Positions 62,257-64,000 of a stretch of 64,000 bases of DNA are shown here, piece by piece. Made by a program: the position numbers and the translations under genes. This DNA is from Bacillus sp. V3B (GTDB lineage Bacteria; Bacillota; Bacilli; Bacillales; Cytobacillaceae). The stretch covers positions 1 through 64,000 of the forward strand of contig NZ_JAETXM010000007.1 in the NCBI RefSeq assembly GCF_024494465.1, in the 5' to 3' direction. The notes below the pieces were generated by a model. The model did no database searches and was not told the origin of the DNA. It was given only the letters and a program-made list of their open reading frames with translations. How positions within the stretch are numbered: the stretch's first letter is position 1; each line of letters opens with the position of its first letter.

Positions 62257-63612
62257 CTAAAATAAGTTAACTGTTATAAATACAATCAAACTCATTAAAA
62301 GGAAATAATATACACCAAATACAGAATTCCATTTAGCGACTTTAAGGGGAGTTGATCCTACTAAACTAGAAATAATAGATGTTGTACCATTGAAAGGACA
62401 AACCATCACTCCAATGACCATTGCTACCAATAAAGAACCTCCCCATAAGACAGGGTGTACCCCAATCGTTGAAGGATTCACAATATGAAGCACAATAATA
62501 TTAGCGACTAACGGATGCATTCCCATCAATGAAAACAAGATAATAATCAACATGAAAATACTAACCAGAAGGCTAGGGTTAAGATAATTGGCTAGCCATA
62601 TGAGTCCCTCAGTAATATAATCAAATAATGATGAAGACTCTAACACTCCTATAAAAAATCCAGCACTTAGCATTAAGGCAAACGTACCAAACAGATTGGA
62701 TAAATCTTTTTCTATATAAGATGATACTTCTCGAAAATATCCCTTTCGTTTCTTTAATAAAACACTCCATACATATGAAAATGGAATCGATAATATAGAA
62801 GTTAAGTAGATCATACTCAGATGTGTAGTTTCATTAAGAAGTATAATCGTTATGACATAAATCGTAATTGGAATACATAGCCAAAGAATATATTTATATG
62901 AGATATTTTCATCCTGACTATGTTGTAGTTGAAAAGGAATTTGATTCAGTCGCTTTCGATCTAATAATTGTCCCAGTATAAGACCTAATATTGAGAGCCC
63001 TAAACCAAATAAAAATGCATGAGTGAATTTTACCCCTGTGTAATCAACCATTTGTGAAAAACCAGCACCCAGTGGACTAAACAGCATCGATAATGAATAA
63101 CCTTGTATAATCGCAAGCCCCATAAACTTATCCGGAATATTCATCTTCACACTAGATTCTTTTACTAAAGTATGTGTCATGTTCATAGAAGACATATGAA
63201 TGACGCTCCCAGCAATAAAGGCTAACACTTGAGTAAAAGAAAAAAACTGACGAGATTTTTTAATCCTTCTCATCGATAATTGTTCTATGGATACGGCATA
63301 GCCGGATAGCTTCACAGGCAATGTTAACAGGGGGACTAAGGCAATAAGAGTAATCACATCAACCATATTAGAAAAATAACTGAATAGGTGAATAAAGTTC
63401 TTTTGATCAACTATCGTAATCACAATACCTAAAAGTAAAAAAGTTAATGATATATATAACATGAGTCCTCTCAACCTTGGTAGCGAGAGTATGATACATA
63501 GGAGTGAAAGGATGTTTAAAGTAACAGAAATCCAGGTTGCTGAAAACGGAATACTCATTAAGTAAAATAAAAAAGCAAGAAGAAAGAATCCCGTACAAAT
63601 TTTTTTATACAA
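62257..63612 (-). CDS. Polytopic permease, ion-transporter-superfamily-like
   Basis: A 451-aa membrane protein beginning at TTG 63612 (MYKKICTGFFLLAFLFYLMS) with about 11-12 hydrophobic helices. A central half has NMTHTLVKESSVKMN, GYSLSMLFSPLGAGFSQMVD and a large loop with KRKGYFREV. The second half has GMHPLVANIIVLHIVNPSTI and GVMVCPFNGTTSIISSLVG, the helical-hairpin style of ion-transporter-superfamily secondary carriers. TRAP DctM is possible but its signatures are not clear. It probably works with the neighbouring DctP lipoprotein. Confidence 0.62.
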   Translation of the reverse strand: MYKKICTGFFLLAFLFYLMSIPFSATWISVTLNILSLLCIILSLPRLRGLMLYISLTFLLLGIVITIVDQKNFIHLFSYFSNMVDVITLIALVPLLTLPVKLSGYAVSIEQLSMRRIKKSRQFFSFTQVLAFIAGSVIHMSSMNMTHTLVKESSVKMNIPDKFMGLAIIQGYSLSMLFSPLGAGFSQMVDYTGVKFTHAFLFGLGLSILGLILGQLLDRKRLNQIPFQLQHSQDENISYKYILWLCIPITIYVITIILLNETTHLSMIYLTSILSIPFSYVWSVLLKKRKGYFREVSSYIEKDLSNLFGTFALMLSAGFFIGVLESSSLFDYITEGLIWLANYLNPSLLVSIFMLIIILFSLMGMHPLVANIIVLHIVNPSTIGVHPVLWGGSLLVAMVIGVMVCPFNGTTSIISSLVGSTPLKVAKWNSVFGVYYFLLMSLIVFITVNLF

Positions 63613-63660
63613 TCAATTTCCCTTCTTCCTAATTACTGAACAAAACCCAAAAAATACAAA

Positions 63661-63702
63661 CAGAAAATTGGCAATATAAAATCCAATATTGCCAATTTTC
63701 TG
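63661..63702 (-). terminator. Terminator after etfA copy 3
   Basis: CAGAAAATTGGCAATAT pairs perfectly with ATATTGCCAATTTTCTG, between the etfA stop (63725) and the permease start. Confidence 0.82.
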
Positions 63703-63724
63703 TTGAATATTTTACTCAAAATGG

Positions 63725-64000
63725 TTAATTTACTTGAACTTCTGCTAATAGATTTTTAAACTCTTCTGTAAGCATTGGTACTACTTCAAATAAGTCCCCA
63801 ACAATCCCGTAATCTGCTACTTGGAAGATTGGTGCTTCAGGATCTTTATTAACTGCCACGATAATTTTTGAATTACTCATACCCGCAACATGCTGAATGG
63901 CGCCTGAAATTCCACAAGCAATATATAAGTCTGGTGTTACGACTTTCCCTGTTTGACCAACTTGCATCGAGTAATCACAATATTGCGCATCGCAAGCCCC
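63725..64000 (-). CDS. etfA: Electron transfer flavoprotein subunit alpha (copy 3, partial)
   Basis: Only the last 91 codons are inside the window; the gene runs off the right edge. The FAD domain end is clear ([60 protein letters not shown]). It is a third, more divergent EtfA on the opposite strand from copies 1 and 2, heading the permease-DctP-CoA-transferase cluster. Confidence 0.9.
   Translation of the reverse strand, partial: GACDAQYCDYSMQVGQTGKVVTPDLYIACGISGAIQHVAGMSNSKIIVAVNKDPEAPIFQVADYGIVGDLFEVVPMLTEEFKNLLAEVQVN

Noticed and set aside
49000-64000. Sigma-54 promoters for the - strand cluster
   Set aside because: I looked for the reverse of TTGGCAC-N5-TTGCA upstream of each - strand gene and found no acceptable match.
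1-64000. CRISPR arrays, rRNA or tRNA genes
   Set aside because: No regularly spaced direct repeats, and no rRNA or tRNA sequence was noticed on either strand by eye.

Overview
The window is low-GC DNA with strong Gram-positive Shine-Dalgarno sites. It carries Bacillus-type genes: the sporulation inhibitor Sda, a CodY remnant, SigL/sigma-54, LutABC, a YerA-like adenine deaminase and a FadF-type ETF:menaquinone oxidoreductase. It most likely comes from a Bacillaceae member (Bacillus sensu lato). The mix of insertion-sequence remnants, two tyrosine recombinases and dif-like sites suggests a plasmid or a plastic genomic island. This is inference; no replication gene was recognised.

Layout. (1) 1-5.9 kb: decayed IS6 and IS110 copies, hypothetical secreted proteins, two Asp/Asn-rich small proteins, and an XRE regulator divergent from three small phage/ICE-like genes. 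(2) 5.9-34.2 kb: a large catabolic region read on the + strand. Five sigma-54 (-24/-12) promoters drive it, and each is preceded by the same inverted-repeat enhancer. In four of the five the enhancer ends 41-42 bp before the promoter. The region encodes two etfBA pairs, an ETF:quinone oxidoreductase, five acyl-CoA dehydrogenases, its own sigma-54 activator and a set matching the cyclohexanecarboxylate ring-cleavage pathway (AliA, AliB, BadK, BadH, BadI). It also has thiolase, hydroxyacyl-CoA dehydrogenase, LhgO, GlaH/CsiD and a thioesterase. (3) 34.4-38.2 kb: sda, adenine deaminase and sigL itself. (4) 38.4-49.3 kb: accessory DNA with two tyrosine recombinases, an inverted pair of dif-like sites around a small gene, a multicopper oxidase with damaged lipoprotein neighbours, IS6 remnants, and fragments of codY and a hydroxyacyl-CoA dehydrogenase. 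(5) 49.4-64 kb, all on the - strand: lutABC, a gamma-carbonic anhydrase-like protein, two DctP-type binding lipoproteins, iron ADH, ALDH, two tandem R2-like ligand-binding oxidases, an MmgE/PrpD fragment, a CaiB-type CoA-transferase, a permease and the end of a third etfA.

Proposed function. An alicyclic acid is activated (AliA), dehydrogenated (AliB), hydrated (BadK), oxidised (BadH) and hydrolytically ring-opened (BadI) to pimeloyl-CoA. Beta-oxidation then yields glutaryl-CoA. Electrons pass through EtfAB to the membrane Fe-S oxidoreductase and menaquinone. Glutaryl-CoA can leave through a GCDH-like dehydrogenase, or be hydrolysed to glutarate and processed by GlaH and LhgO to 2-oxoglutarate. 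The - strand cluster reads like a second oxidation cascade (R2lox, ADH, ALDH, CoA-transferase) feeding the same ETF chemistry. Enzyme families are well supported by motifs. Substrates are inferred from family and context.
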